From the NCBI GenBank assembly GCA_029204045.2, contig CM055064.1, forward strand, positions 1,716,250 through 1,780,249: a stretch of 64,000 nucleotides of DNA, in the 5' to 3' direction. The notes beneath the pieces are model-generated. The model searched no databases, had not been told where the DNA came from, and saw only the letters and a program-made list of their open reading frames with translations. A program made the translations under genes and the position numbers. The stretch is from Tillandsia leiboldiana (taxonomy: Eukaryota; Streptophyta; Magnoliopsida; Poales; Bromeliaceae). This document shows, in pieces, positions 27,701-39,000 of the stretch. Position 1 is the first letter of the stretch. Every line of letters starts with the position of its first letter.

Positions 27701-30700
27701 ATTGGAGCAAAGAGTTACTACAGCTATCCAGCAGAAGGGAATGCTCAAATTGATGGGTCTGGAATACAACATCAAATACAGGAAGGGAAAGGAGAATCTG
27801 GCTGCTGATGCCCTCTCCAGATTAATACCAGAAGGGGGCAACAACCAAGCCATATCAGCCTCCATTCCTGCATGGATAGAGGAGGTCAAAGAAAGCTACA
27901 AGGGAGACTCTAAGGCACAACAGCTACTCTTAGAAACCTTGCTACAACCTGGTCCACTGGATGGTTATACTCAGCAACATGGGTTACTAAGGTATAAAGG
28001 AAGGTTATATATTGGTTGCAGTGGGCAACAAAGGAAGACTCTGTTGGCCCAACTACACTCAACTGCTATGGGGGGCATTCTAGAATCGACAATACCTACC
28101 GCAGGATTAAATAGCATTTCTACTTGCCCGCATTAAAGAGGGAAGTGGAGGAGAAGGTTAAGGCTTGCGAAGTGTGTATAAAAAATAAAGTGGATGGTAC
28201 CCCTTATGCAGGATTGCTACAACCTCTGCCAATACCCACTCAGGCATGGCAAATGGTGAGCATGGACTTCATTGAAGCCCTACCCAAATCGGAAAACAGA
28301 GATACTATTCTAGTGGTGGTGGATAAGCTCACAAAGTACGCACACTTCATACCTCTAACCCATCCCTATACAGCTATGACAGTGGCAAGGGCCTTCCTTA
28401 ATACAGTTTATAAACTGCATGGGATGCCCAGTGGGATCATCTCGGACCGGGATAAGGTGTTTACGAGTCAGGTGTGGCAAGAGTTGTTCAAGCTCTCGGG
28501 GGTTAAGCTGCACATGAGCACTGCATACCACCCACAAACCGACGGCCAAACCGAGAGGGTAAACCGTTGCCTGGAGACCTTCCTCAGGTGCATGTGTTCA
28601 CAGCAACCCAGTAGGTGGTCTAAATGGCTTTCCCTGGCTGAGTGGTGGTATAACACCAACCACCACTCCTCCTTAGGTACAACACCATTCGAGGCCCTCT
28701 ATGGTTACAAGCCTCCAACACCTTCCTTAGCTAACTGGGATGCTGAAGTTAGCCCCACAGTCAAGGAATGGAAAAGGGACAGGGATCAAGTGCTACAAGT
28801 GCTGAGGGAACGGTTGTTGGAAGCCCAGAACCAGATGAAGCAGAATGCAAACAGAAAGAGGGTGGATAAATAATACCAAGTTGGAGAGAAGGTTTACCTC
28901 AAGCTTCAGCCTTACCATCAAAGTAGCGTCGCTATACGCCGCAGTTTAAAGCTTACCTCCAAGTACTTCGGGCCATATGAAATACTACAGAGGGTTGGGC
29001 CGGTGGCTTACCGGCTGCGGCTACCGGAGAACGCCAAGGTCCACCCGGTCTTCCATGTTTCCCAGCTGAAGAAGGGAGTACCGTCGTCTGAGCCACCACC
29101 GGGGTTAGAGCTTCAAGCCGGAGAAGAAGGCTAGCTATTGACCCAACCAGAGCAGGTATTGGGAAGGAAGATGTTGAAGAGAGGTGGTCGGGCTATCACA
29201 CAAGTACTCGTGAAATGGAGTAACTTGGGTCCAGAGAAGGCGACGTGGGAGGATTACTGGGAGGTGAAGGCGAAGTATCCCTCTTTTGATCCATGAGGGA
29301 CACAGAGTGGTGAGGAAGATGAAGATGAAGAGTCCTCCTCGAATCCTTGAGGTCAAGGACGATTTCATGGGGGGTGGGGTGTAACATCCGCAAGGTAGAG
29401 AGGAGAAGAGAGAAGATGGAGTAGAGAAGAATAGAGAAGAGCTCAGGAGGCAGAGATGGATTAGGGTGTAGGAGAGAAACCAGGGTGAAGGAGGTAGAAG
29501 CCAACCCCAGGGTTGAGTTAGGTCGTACGGTGGCAGGTGGGATTGGACGCAGCGTCAGAAGGTCTGGAGACTTCCCAAGCGGAGCGGGCGCAGGATAGCG
29601 GGCAACACCCGCTTAGGCAACCGACGGTGGAAGCAGCACTGTAGCAAGGAGAGGTCTGGCCCAGGAGCCCAGCGAGCAGCAGGATTAGGCCCAACTGAGG
29701 CCCGATAACGAATTACAGTTTATACCACTAACTACTATAAGTAGGTATTAATTACAAATTAGTCCTGGGACCCGAACAGTATAAATAGGGGAATGTAAAA
29801 CATATCCATATGAAAAGAGTACTTGATTCAACTTCTTTTCCCTCTTCCCTCCTTGTTCTTCTCTACTCTCCTTCCTCTCCCCAATTCTCTCCTCTTCCTC
29901 AAGAACCCTAGATCCTCTTCCAATTCCGACCATTGAACACCCATCATCCTCACCGCCAAGCCGATCTCAGAGTATTCTCATCACGGATCGGCTGCGGATC
30001 GTCCGGGTTGTTACACAGTGGAACATCATAAACACACCATTTTAATTTTTACCATCTAGTCATCTAGTTTATACAAATCAATTCACATGGAAATTAACAA
30101 CATTCAACTACATCACCAAAGCTCAAAATTACCTTATACAATAACAATAACAACCTCACATAGTCAAGCTAATGGTGCCTGATAAAAAGTGAAGAACTAA
30201 TCAACATGACGAGCATTTATTAAATAGGTTAAAATTGAAAGAGGGTTTTAACCTGAATGCGGGCACCAGATTTTGCCTGCATGCTCTTAATACTTTCTCC
30301 ACCTTTCCCAATAATCAAACCAACCTGTAATTATGAATTAATCAAAACCAGACGACCAAGGAATATAAGAAAAAATAACTTACTAGACAGATTTCCACAT
30401 ACCTTGCTATTAGGAATTTTCATTTGAAATTGTTCTGCACCAGTTTGGGGACCACCAAATAGACGAGCAGAAATAATGCCAGAACCTCCAGAATCAGCCT
30501 GCAGCAGTGATAAGAAGAAAATGTGATATAAACTTCAAGAAATTATACCTAACAGACTATGCATATAAATAATACCTAACAAATTGTGAAAATATTACCT
30601 CAGCAAGCACATCATTAATTAACTGCTCAGCCTTGCTAATCTGTTCGGAAGTGCCAGAAATTTCCACAGCTCTTGTCTGAGAATTCGGATCAGCATCCAT

Positions 30701-31892
30701 ATCTCTAGTAACTTGAATTTTGGCTCCAGACTGAAGTTGAAGATATCTAATAGTCTCTCCACCTTTTCCAATGATAACACCAACCTGAGATATAACAACA
30801 ATTGGATAGCTCAAGGACATCTATTTCGATGATTCTCACAAACTAAACAGAGAAAAACGTTTGATACGCAATTTGGACAGACCAAAGGACAGAAAAGTGA
30901 ACATTACCTTTCCATTCGGTATATCAATCTTTTTACTTGAACCCTGATAGCCATATGTTGGATACGCTGGGCTAGCGAGCTGAGAAGGTAGTGCGGGCTT
31001 CTGCAAATGGTCTGAAACAAATAGAAGCCAATTTTTGTTTAAACAACCGAACAGTGAAGCATCAGTATGAGGAAACTATACATAATTCATAACAGAGATG
31101 GATAGATGAACTTTAAGCTTCTTTAATGAATTACAATCCTAGTAATGCATTCTAACTTTCTTAGTGAATATCTTTTTATGCCAATATACTACTGTTTTTC
31201 AAAGCATCAGATGCCAAGCATCAAACTCATCAATGTCAATATGTGGATCAAAACAGTACTCGAGCATAATTTATTCATAAAGAAGTGAATAAAAAAATAG
31301 AACGAAATCAAGTATTTATAGAAATTTTACACCATCAATGCTCACAAAACAGGTGAAAGCAGTACAGATCAGATAAAGACGATAAATCAAACCCTAGCAT
31401 CTCAAATCTGAGAGAAAAACCCTCGATAACGCGATGACGCAATAATAAACCATAAAAATTAACTAGCCCCAGATTAACCAGATCGTAAGATGGTTAAACC
31501 TAGCATTCAAAACAAACAACTGATATATGTACCAAAAATTAAACCGTAAAATAGTTAGAAAATAGCATACCACTCCCCTCAGCGGCGCCGCCACCGTTCT
31601 CCAGCTTGGGGCGCTTCGCCTCGGCGTCGCTGAAGAGCCGCGCCGCGATCTCCTGCGCCCGCTGCTTCGCGAGCTGAATCCCATCCGGCGGCGGCGGGAC
31701 GCTGTTGTAGGACGGCGTCGCCGCCGCACCCGATCCGCTCTCCGGCGGCGGCGGCGGCGGCGGCGGAGACGACGAGATCGGCGCAGAGAAGCCCGTTGGG
31801 CGGCGCGTCGGGGGAGCGGCCGCGGCGGACGGGTCGTCGAACTTTCGCTTGTTATCGGGTCGAGAAGAAGAATAGGAGAGCTCTTCCGCCAT
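18727..31892 (-). CDS. Two-KH-domain RNA-binding protein, far-upstream-element-binding-protein-like
   Basis: Probable nuclear single-stranded RNA/DNA-binding protein; the exact targets are unknown. Exons in transcription order are 31892-31571, 31011-30908, 30784-30599, 30498-30403, 30324-30253, 22984-22865 and 19830-18727. They join in frame to 667 aa with stop TAA at 18727-18729. The N-terminus is Pro/Ala-rich (1-108). KH1 (about 135-204) has GVIIGKGGETIRYLQ and KH2 (about 229-298) has GLIIGKGGESIKSMQ, both with the GKGG loop that contacts nucleic acid. Residues 301-667 are a Gln/Tyr/Gly/Pro/Ser-rich prion-like region with many YGQ, SGYG and QQGY repeats. The start is the first in-frame ATG after a CT-rich leader. 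Intron 5 (22985-30252, 7.3 kb) splits KH2 and contains a full gypsy element in antisense orientation plus a fold-back MITE. All splice sites around it are intact, so the gene is probably functional. Confidence 0.93.
23214..23383. mobile_element. Fold-back MITE, copy B, in KH gene intron 5
   Basis: A palindromic element of about 170 bp. The left end is ATGCTACTTGTACACCCC and the right end GGGTGTACATGTAGCGTTG. The centre is a hairpin GGATCACTTCACAA / TTGTGAGGTGATCC. It is transcribed as part of the KH pre-mRNA and would fold into a long hairpin. Non-coding. Confidence 0.8.
23642..23646. repeat. Target-site duplication, left copy (CAGTG)
   Basis: CAGTG directly precedes the left LTR (TGTAGCATCC) and is repeated at 30016-30020 after the right LTR. 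A 5-bp duplication is standard for Ty3/gypsy integration. Confidence 0.9.
23647..24283 (+). repeat. 5' LTR of gypsy element 1
   Basis: Begins TGTAGCATCC and ends GGGTTGTTACA. A TATA box (TATAAATA) lies at 24047-24054. The first bases differ from the 3' copy (TGTAAC) by one substitution. Confidence 0.95.
24287..24298 (+). promoter_or_regulatory. Primer-binding site, initiator tRNA-Met type
   Basis: TGGTATCAGAGC, three bases after the 5' LTR. It is complementary to the 3' end of plant initiator tRNA-Met, the usual primer for this class. Confidence 0.9.
24335..24520 (+). repeat. Degenerate minisatellite in gypsy element 1 leader
   Basis: Imperfect repeats of ATCGAGGCAACAA and AGCAACAAGCAACATCAG lie between the primer site and gag. 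The same motif occurs in the leader of gypsy element 2 (45685-45790, minus strand) with fewer copies, so the array varies within the lineage. Confidence 0.7.
24659..29296 (+). pseudogene. gag-pol of gypsy element 1, frame-disrupted
   Basis: The ATG at 24659 opens a frame to 26764 holding Gag, a Cys/His knuckle (CFKCGDKYYQGHQC, near 25790-25830), the aspartic protease (LIDTGSTHSF near 26040) and the start of reverse transcriptase. The RT active site FFDDILIYS lies near 27050, RNase H (DACDLGIGAVLSQ) near 27495, integrase catalytic segments (VVVDKLTKYAHF, STAYHPQTDGQTERVN) at 28310-28560, and a chromodomain-like end before 29296. Breaks visible by frame change lie near 26730, 26935, 27165 and 28075, with in-frame stops at 28871-28873 and 29132-29134. 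A single polyprotein cannot be made from this copy. Confidence 0.9.
29370..29379 (+). promoter_or_regulatory. Polypurine tract of gypsy element 1
   Basis: G-rich run GGGGGTGGGG directly before the 3' LTR, the expected position of the plus-strand primer. It contains one T. Confidence 0.65.
29380..30015 (+). repeat. 3' LTR of gypsy element 1
   Basis: Begins TGTAACATCC and ends GTTGTTACA, followed by the duplicated CAGTG. Nearly identical to 23647-24283. Confidence 0.95.
30016..30020. repeat. Target-site duplication, right copy (CAGTG)
   Basis: Matches 23642-23646 exactly. Confidence 0.9.
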
Positions 31893-31927
31893 TAGAGGTC
31901 GTCGTCGAGGTCGCGGAGCTCGTAATA

Positions 31928-31931
<4 letters not shown>

Positions 31932-31969
<38 letters not shown>
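31932..31969. repeat. (GA)n microsatellite in the KH gene leader
   Basis: About 19 AG units. They read CT on the KH-gene sense strand, about 40 bp upstream of its ATG. Confidence 0.9.
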
Positions 31970-31973
<4 letters not shown>

Positions 31974-32799
31974 CGAGGCGAAATGGAATCGGAAACCCTA
32001 GCGGGGGCGGAACGGTGGGTGATATTTATAGGAGTAAATTGCACGAGGGTCCCCGACGTTTTAGCTACGTTTCAGATTGATCCTCCGTCTTTCTACGTTT
32101 ACAATTTTATCTTTCTACGTTTAAACACGGGACGGAAAACTTAAGGCACTATATTTCATAGAGTGAAGAAGGTAAAAGTTTTTTTTAAATCATAAATATT
32201 TTTTTTATTATTTAATTACCTTATAAATAAATTTTATTTGTATTTTTTTTAAAAAAATATTGTAATTAATTTTATTCTGAGCGGCCATAAAATCAATTAT
32301 AAAAAAAAAAAAAAAAAATTAACTATTGTAATTTTTTATTTGTTCATATAAAAAGTTTACTATAAAATAATTATATTTTCAAAATTATCGACTTTTTGTT
32401 AATTAAATAGCAGCACATAATTAAATTAATTTTGATGTAAAAATAGATGTAGTATCGTATTATAGAAAATATATATATTTTTTATAATGTGTCTGTTTTG
32501 AGATTGTTTTTAGAGACGCTCCTAAGATAATTAAAAGAGTCGAATTAAATTATAAAAAATTTATCACTGAATCGTTTTTCATTATAATTTTTACAAAAGA
32601 AATAAAAATTAAGATTCAGATAAGACAATATTACAGAAGATAATTTTGTTTTTTTACAGTTGAGAAAAAAAATGTAGTGAGGGCAGTTTCGTCATAACAA
32701 AGTCCACCTTACGTTCTTAACAGAGAAAGAGAGACAGAAAAGAGAGGCTTCGATATAGACAACACGAAAGAGGGGAAAATATAGAACACGACGCAACAC

Positions 32800-32802
<3 letters not shown>

Positions 32803-32842
<40 letters not shown>
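32803..32842. repeat. (CT)n microsatellite in the PP2A B55 leader
   Basis: About 20 CT units on the sense strand, about 185 bp upstream of the B55 start codon, followed by a C-rich stretch. Confidence 0.9.
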
Positions 32843-32844
<2 letters not shown>

Positions 32845-33027
32845 CCCTCCACTCGCCGGAACCCTCATCGTCGACGGTCGCCGGAGAATACGGCACCGGC
32901 GAACCCACGCCGCCTAACGGGAGGCGGCGATCTCCTCCTCCCCACCCCAGGGGACGCGATCGAGCTCCGTCGGATCGTTGATGCAGGCGGAACCCCGGCG
33001 GGATCTCGCCGGAACCCTAGTCGCGAG

Positions 33028-36000
33028 ATGAACGGGAGCAGCGCCGAGGACGCCGAGCGGGCGACGCCGCCGCCGTTGGAGTGGAAGTTCTCGCAGGTAT
33101 TTGGGGAGAGGGCGGCGGGAGAGGAGGTGCAGGAAGGTAACGATCGGAACCCCCGATCATGATCCCTTTTGTTTAGGGGGATTTTTTATTGAGTTTTTGA
33201 AATGGTTCTTAGGGTTTTGCTTGGAATTTAGAATGGTTCAGTGAGGAAAATGGAGATCAAGTTGTTCGGGTATCAAACTGTTACTGCACTTGTAGAAATT
33301 GGAAACTAGTAGGATCGTTTTGATGTGTTCTCTCTGGTGATAATGATAGATTTATTCTGCAAACGGAATTGTCGATTGTTATGTTAGCTGCATATTTGTG
33401 TGTTCTCTCACATTTTGTGTGATTTTTCTGCTGGATATCTCTGCATTTCATTTTATTTTATTTTATTTTGTGGAATTGGAAGACCCTATAGTTAAGTGTC
33501 TTGGCATTTGTTTAACCAACTTCAATTTGTCAATCATCAATTTTCGCTCAGGTTTCATCTCTTTACTTCCCTTCTCTACTCGAATGAAGCTTTCAGTAGA
33601 ATTTTATTATCTTTGGTTTATCTAAAATCAATTTTAGTAGAAATTGATGCATAATTCATGCAACTTGGGAACAACCCTGCAAAAATTTCAGTAGTCTTAA
33701 GGAATAATTTATTAGAGGTAGAAACGTATCTTCCAATTATATGATTTCTATTTATTATTAAGGAGAAATTATGGTTTAGAGCTTTCTTGATTGGTAATGG
33801 ATTGATCAATGATGTACTTTTTAGATCAATCCCTGGTGATTTGTTTAGCTTTTACTTCTTCAGCATGATAGGTGACATCGATGAATGTTATTGCAGCTGG
33901 CCTTACTCCTTTGGTTCTTTAGCTTGTCGTGCTCTTTTGTATACCAGTACTGTCCGTTTTGATGATTTTTTATGTACTATCCAAGTGATAAAGTTTTTAA
34001 TCCAATTAAATGATGTTTGCAGTTGATATTATATCAGCAATTGTATTTAATAAATCTGGAGACTACCTTGCCACTGGAGATCGAGGAGGACGTGTGGTAT
34101 TATTTGAAAGAACAGACTTCAAGGATGTAAGTTAAAGATTTCTTACAGTGGCACTATTTTAACCTTTTACTTTCTTTTCAGAAGAAAATTTAGATTTATG
34201 GCTATTCATTGTAGCATGGTGATAGAAGGGAACTGGAGAGACAAGATTATCCTAGAAACAAGCATCCTGAGTTCCGCTACAAAACTGAGTTTCAAAGTCA
34301 TGAACCTGAGGTATTACATTTTGGTTGAGTAAATGGAGAAGGATGTTGTCTATGTTCATCATTCTACTGATTTTTCTGATGGTATTTCAGTTTGACTATC
34401 TTAAAAGCTTTGAAATAGAGGAGAAAATCAACAAGATTAGATGGTGTCAAACAGCTAATGGTGCACTTTTTCTTCTTTCCACAAATGACAAAACCATTAA
34501 ATATTGGAAGGTAAGCCTAAGTCCTAATTTTTCTTGAGTGTGTGTGGTTTTAATGGTGTTACTGTTTCAATCCTTTTCATCTTGAAAATTGTCAATGGAG
34601 ATTTCACCTTGTTGCGCCTACAATTTTTAGACTTTCATTGTGTTACTGTTTGAATCCTTTTCATCTTGAAAATTGTCAATGGAGATTTAATCCTGTTTCC
34701 CCTACAATCTATTCTAATTTTATTAATGTGCATTCCATTTTTTTTTCAGTATTGCTGTGGCACCTAAGCTTCTCTTGAAGCTCAGTATATCTTATTGCCC
34801 CTTTACTTTTTTGTATACATACAGGTGCAAGAGAAAAAGGTGAAACAAATAACTGAAGTGAATATAGATGCTTCCCAAGCTGTAGGAAATGGTAGAATTG
34901 CTCGCTCAAGCACAAATGGTCCTACAACAAATCTTCTGAATGGCAGATGCTCTGAAAGGCCCAACAATTATCTGAGCAATGACTTCTCATTTCCTCCTGG
35001 AGGGTTTCCATCATTGCGTCTGCCCGTGGTAGTTGTACTAAGCTCCATGTATTAAGTACACTTAAGTGATGTGGGAAAGCTTAAACCTCAATGAGGTTTT
35101 TGAATTTTGGAATAATTGCTTTCATTTCCTCGCAAAATAGTTTGTATGTGCATTTGTCCCTGAAAACACCTGTTTACTGCATATGTCCCTCCCAATTCTT
35201 TAAAAATTGAAAATGGATCTCTCCTTATGAGTTGATTGCTAAATATTTATCGTTTTCTTTTTAAAGACAATTATACCTTGTAAGAATCTCCTTCTAGAAA
35301 TATTTGAGGGTGATTGTTCAGATTTAATGGTTTAGGTTTTAGGATCTTGGTTAAAAGCTTTATGATTTAGTATGAACTGTGTTTGTAAGAGCATAATGAT
35401 TGTTAAGATGAAAATTTGTTTCAACAATCAACTGACATGGGGGGATATGTTTGCCAATTTTCAAAATCTAGGGGGATATGTATGATAAACTTAAATTTGT
35501 AGGAATATTTTCGCAAGTGTCAAAATTTTCAGGAATATAATTGCAGATGCCCTGATGGTTTTTTAGATTAGATTCCCCTTTGTTCAGTGTCGGTTGTCTC
35601 ATGAAGTTACTAATATTTGCTGCATTGTAGGTATCAAGCCAAGAAACAAACCTTGTTGCTAGATGTAGAAGGATATACACCCATGCTCATGATTATCACA
35701 TTAATTCAATTTCAAATAACAGGTTTCTTTCTATCTTTTCTAGTTATTCTTTAGTGTATTTGTTGTGCTTTTCTTAGTTGTGGTATAGATTCTTGCCACT
35801 TAAACTGTTTCATTGGTTTATGAGTTAGCTTTGCTTAGTTTAGGTATATAAGATTTCTATTGCAAAAGCTAACTGCATGCACATTTGCCACTCATGTTTT
35901 CAGTTTTTTTCTTTCTTTTTCTTCCCTTCTTTTGCAGTGATGGTGAGACCTTTATATCAGCAGATGATTTGCGAATAAATCTTTGGAATTTGGAAATCAG

Positions 36001-39000
36001 CAGTCAGAGCTTCAACATTGTTGATGTGAAACCTGCAAATATGGAGGATCTAGCTGGTAACTATTCTCACCCTTATATTGCTATAAATGTTCAATGCTAG
36101 ACTCCATCTTTACAATTGTTAGTTCCTCGTAAAAACTGTAATTGGCATAAACATCAAATTTTAATTTTCCAGCTTGAAACCTGAAGTTTGCCTATCTTAT
36201 CTAATTAGCGAATTAGCAAATGCTTATGCATAAAACTTGTAATTAATTAGTACTTCTGTTTTCTGCAATCCTCTGAAGTACTCTTTTTTTTGTTGGAAAA
36301 ATTATGCCAGACTTCTTGTAAATTAGTTCAACACCAGATTTGTTTGCCAACTTCCAATTAGGCCTTCTTGGTCAACCCTTTCTTTTTGGGCCGTTTTAAA
36401 GACTTAGCCTTCTCGATCTCCACCCTTTCCTTCAAGTTGTTTTAATGTAGTAGATATTCTTCACTCTTATTATCTCGTGCAAGATTCCCTGTCTTTCTTC
36501 TCTTTTACTGCTTTCTATCTGCATTTTGGTTTGACAGCTTTTTCTTTTGCAACCGATTCTTCTTTCTTTTTTGTTGTGTGAGAAACTTTTTTTTCTTCTT
36601 CTTTTTTTGTTAGATCATCAACACTTCAAGTTTATTATCAGTATTACCTTTGTTTTAAGTGGTAACATATTATTTACGTACTTTGACATATTACCAGAGG
36701 TGATAACATCTGCTGAATTCCATCCAACCCACTGTAACCTGCTAGCTTATAGCAGCTCGAAGGGCTCAATCCGGCTTATTGATCTGCGTCAGTCAGCATT
36801 ATGCGACAACCATTCCAAGCTGTTAGTAGTATCACTAATACTTTTGGCATTGCAGCTACTAGAGCATCTTTCAGACTTTCATGTATTGTGTTAGCAAGAT
36901 GATTGATAACATGCCACTGTTATCTGTGGCAAAGATGTCAGGAGAACCCCTCAACTAATGCCCCAACTTTATCTCTGACCAATGGCACCTGCTAAATTTC
37001 TGTTTGTTTTGAGTTAGTTTTGTCGGTTGAAATTGGAATTTTGTTGAACTCAATGGCGATTCCATTAATATTAACAACTATTCCCGCTTTTCGACTGACA
37101 GAACTATGAATTCTGTTAATAGTAAACAGCTGATAATGGAGCGATTAACTTTAATGGAATATTCATTTCAATTGATGGAACTAACTTGAATTAAAATGAG
37201 CAAGTTAAGGAATGTCAATCTCATAAAAAAAGGGTCTTGTTAAAGGGTTCTCCAGTACATCACCTCTATCTTTTATTGATTGACTTCTTAATTCTCAAGC
37301 TCTTTTGTTGCAGCAGCTCAGTTACTTATTCTTTTTAAGCAGGCTTGAGGAGCATGATGCACCTGTGTCTAGATCCTTTTTCACGGATATCCTTGCCTCA
37401 ATTTCTGATATTAAATTTTCAAAGGATGGAAGGCACATACTTAGCCGTGATTATATGACCCTTAAGGTTCACCATTTAACCCTTATACAAATTATTATTG
37501 TTTGTAGCATTGCAGATAGCATTGCAATCTGATCCCTCATGATAGATGTGCGCATTTTATGTAACGTGTTCAAACTTTGTCGAGCATTTATATTTATGAT
37601 TGCTAAGTGTATATTTTGTTGTCAAGGTATGTTGCTTGGGCTAAATGATTTTTATAATTAGGGCCTTTGAAATGCTCAGGCAATCTCTCACCTCATTCTA
37701 TGTTGGAAAATTGCTTGCTTCTGGCTTTTTATATGTTATTACTGCTTCTAATTTTTATTTTATTATTTATTTTTTTTTATCAGTTATGGGACATTAACAT
37801 GGATTCAGGTCCCGTTGCAACTTTCCAGGTCCATGAACATCTAAGGCCAAAGGTGATTTTTTGTCTTGCTTCCCCAAAATTTATCAAGTTAACAACTTTG
37901 CTCATCAAAACATTACATGTATGTGTTCTGCTTAGTTTTGTTATCATTTTTGTTTGTTGCAGCTATGTGATTTATATGAAAACGATTCAATCTTCGACAA
38001 ATTTGAGTGTTGCTTGAGTGGAGATGGATTTCGGGTAGCAACAGGTTCTTATGGGTATATGCTTTCATCTCAGTATTTGGCTATAAAGCTTTATTTTTAC
38101 AGTTTTAACTCAATGCTAACGATGCTGTTAATATCTCTGCAACTCCAGTAATCTGTTTCGTGTATTTGGCTGTACTCCTGGAAGCAATGAGGCAACAACT
38201 TTAGAAGCCAGTAAAAATCCAACAAGGTATTGTTGAACTTGATGCTGAATAGTTTTTATTCATATTAGTTACCTGAGAGTTGAAAAGATCATAAATTCCA
38301 AGGCCCTGTTTGGATGTCGAAATAAGTTATTCAGTAATACCCTATTCAATATGAAGATTTTCTATTATGAATGGAAGCTAGGAGTGTAGTCAAATGTCTA
38401 TAACAGAATTGCATATTTAGATTTCAAGTTATTTTTTTAGAATAAGATAAATTTCCTTGTAGGTTAAATATGCTATCCCACCAAATCATAGGTGCCAAAA
38501 ATTTTCAATGAGCAAAAATCAAACATTTACCTTCCAATTACACTAGAAAATCTTCATAGCAAATGAGTTATCATTGGATAACTTATTCTGATATCCAAAC
38601 AAGCCTAAGGCCCTATATGGATGTTGAAATAAGATATCTAATAATAACTTATTCGATATGAAGATATTGTGTGATTGGAGCTGTGAGTTTAATTTTTGTT
38701 CTCTTGAAAGCTCTTAGTATGCATGATTTGGTAGGATAGCATATTTCACCTATGAGATAATTTATTTTATTCTCAAAAAAATGACTTGGAGGCAAAATAT
38801 ACTATTCAATTCTAGAAATTTCATCACACTCCTCATCTACCTAAATAAGATGTTTATGTATCCAAACAAGACCTAAATGTATGACCTTTTTTTGGGTCTT
38901 GATGAACACCTTTTATATATACATAAAGGCAGTTTTGCTGGTCGGACCATGTGTGCCTGATTATGACTGTTAACCTATTTATGTATGATTTGTTGATCAG

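Larger units (their letters stand above)
23647..30015 (+). mobile_element. Ty3/gypsy LTR retrotransposon 1 (chromovirus-like), full length
   Basis: Complete 6,369-bp element with 637- and 636-bp LTRs, a tRNA-Met-type primer site, a gag-pol region ordered gag-protease-RT-RNaseH-integrase, a purine tract and a 5-bp target duplication. The order places it in Ty3/gypsy, and a chromodomain-like end (VLVKWSNLGPEKATWEDYW) suggests a chromovirus. It lies in intron 5 of the KH gene in opposite orientation, so its poly(A) signals are antisense to the host transcript. About 21 substitutions and one indel were counted by eye between the LTRs (about 3%), which suggests a fairly recent insertion. Several frameshifts and stops mean it is not autonomous. 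Confidence 0.95.
31893..33027. promoter_or_regulatory. Divergent promoter region between the KH gene and the PP2A B55 gene
   Basis: 1,135 bp separates the start codons of two head-to-head genes. The middle (32110-32690) is AT-rich. Each edge holds a dinucleotide array that reads CT in the sense of its own gene (31932-31969 for the KH gene, 32803-32842 for B55), probably in the two leaders. No clear TATA box was identified. Shared regulation is possible but unproven. Confidence 0.5.
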
